From NCBI GenBank assembly GCA_902765655.1, contig CACXAK010000117.1, positions 1-7,210 of the forward strand: a stretch of DNA of 7,210 bases, given 5' to 3'. Positions 6,578 through 7,210 of this stretch are shown one piece after another. Each line of letters starts with the position of its first letter. Positions within the stretch are counted from its first letter, which is position 1. Position numbers and translations under genes: made by a program. Source of the DNA: an uncultured bacterium. Its GTDB lineage: Bacteria; Cyanobacteriota; Vampirovibrionia; Gastranaerophilales; Gastranaerophilaceae. The notes under the pieces were generated by a model. It was not told the DNA's origin. It made no database searches and saw only the letters and a list, made by a program, of their open reading frames with translations.

Positions 6578-7210
6578 ATGTCTAAAAAAGAGTATTCAAA
6601 AAGAAAATCTTCTCAGTTTAATTGGTTTAGAGCTATGTGGCAGTTTATTGTCTGCAAAATTATCTATATGATAAGGTTAAAACTTATATACAGAATTGAA
6701 GTTCAAGGCTATGAAAATGTTCCAAAGGATAACAGATATTTGGTTTGTCCAAATCATTTGTCTACGCTTGACCCTCCGATGATGGTTGCAGTCATGCCGC
6801 GAAATGTATCTTTTATGGCAAAAAAGGAGCTATTTAATATTAAATTGCTAAGATGGTGGCTTGATTGGCTTGGTGCTTTTGCTGTTGATAGAGAAAACCT
6901 CGGTCCTTCAACAGTAAAAACAGTTGAAGCAATTTATGACAGCAAGTGGGTTCTTGGTATTTTCCCTCAGGGAACAAGAGGTATTCCCGGGGAAATAAGG
7001 GGAGTAACAAAGGGATTTGCCGGACTTGCAAGATTAACAAAATGTGATATTCTTCCTGTTGGAATTATTGGTACAAATGAAGCAAAATGGGTACCGTTTT
7101 CAGGAAAAATTATTGTAAAAATAGGTAAAATTATACCTTATGATAAAGATTTGGAATCAGTTAAGAATAAATGGATAGAACAAATTCAGGAACTTACGGG
7201 CTTTAAGTAT
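6578..7210 (+). CDS. plsC: PlsC-type 1-acylglycerol-3-phosphate acyltransferase, 3'-truncated by the window edge
   Basis: This acyltransferase family adds the second acyl chain to lysophosphatidic acid at the membrane, giving phosphatidic acid for phospholipids. The frame is open for 211 codons to the right edge. Catalytic motif I is NHLSTLD (59-65, NHx4D). Motif II is around VDRE (103-106), motif III is FPQGTR (129-134, usually FPEGTR) and motif IV is LPVGI (159-163). The N-terminus is basic (MSKKEYSKRK) and is followed by a hydrophobic or amphipathic stretch (about 18-39) suited to membrane attachment. ATG 6578 is preceded by AGGAGAGG, an excellent ribosome site. Since family members are commonly 200-250 residues, little is missing. 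The Glu-to-Gln change in motif III is a real departure from the consensus, at a residue implicated in glycerol-phosphate binding. Exact acyl acceptor is unproven. Confidence 0.92.
   Translation, partial: MSKKEYSKRKSSQFNWFRAMWQFIVCKIIYMIRLKLIYRIEVQGYENVPKDNRYLVCPNHLSTLDPPMMVAVMPRNVSFMAKKELFNIKLLRWWLDWLGAFAVDRENLGPSTVKTVEAIYDSKWVLGIFPQGTRGIPGEIRGVTKGFAGLARLTKCDILPVGIIGTNEAKWVPFSGKIIVKIGKIIPYDKDLESVKNKWIEQIQELTGFKY

Noticed and set aside
6840..7040. Minus-strand open frame of 66 codons opposite plsC.
   Set aside because: It overlaps the catalytic core of plsC, has low-complexity composition and no ribosome site.

Overview
The window is AT-rich bacterial DNA, densely coded with short gaps and with good Shine-Dalgarno sites before most genes. 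It uses the standard genetic code. Gene content is mostly housekeeping: thymidylate kinase, methionine aminopeptidase, a YraN-type protein, a phosphohexomutase and a PlsC-type acyltransferase. The small activator of the 2-hydroxyacyl-CoA dehydratase type (an oxygen-sensitive Fe-S ATPase family) suggests an anaerobe. My best guess is a low-GC gut-type anaerobe, for example a non-photosynthetic cyanobacterial relative (Gastranaerophilales/Melainabacteria) or a clostridial lineage. This placement is inference from composition and gene style; nothing in the window proves it.

Layout. The left edge holds the 3' part of tmk (+), which runs convergently into a leftward cluster and overlaps its last gene by 20 bp. 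The leftward cluster (about 3066 down to 501) is map, then an RNase H-like/DUF429-like protein, then a membrane-anchored helical-repeat protein. Gaps are 33 bp and 3 bp, so it reads as one operon driven from a promoter near 3086-3115. The map gene is broken: about 34 codons are missing in the N-terminal part and the frame shifts at the same point (around 2949). Divergent from map is a rightward pair, the BadF/HgdC-type activator and yraN, which overlap by 8 bp. A perfect bidirectional hairpin terminator (4167-4197) separates yraN from the convergent phosphohexomutase gene (6468 to 4201). That gene in turn diverges from plsC, which runs off the right edge.

How the genes relate. The two divergent intergenic regions (3067-3144 and 6469-6577) carry recognisable promoter-like hexamers on both strands. 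No single pathway links all the genes: DNA precursor synthesis (tmk), protein N-terminal processing (map), sugar-phosphate metabolism (phosphohexomutase) and phospholipid synthesis (plsC) sit beside three poorly characterised proteins. I see no CRISPR array, tRNA, rRNA, insertion sequence or phage gene. No convincing new multi-gene system is visible. The most notable points are the map lesion, the orphan activator with both cluster cysteines kept, the unusually long phosphohexomutase with an altered active-site loop, and the uncharacterised pair downstream of map. No gene-free stretch exceeds 300 bases.
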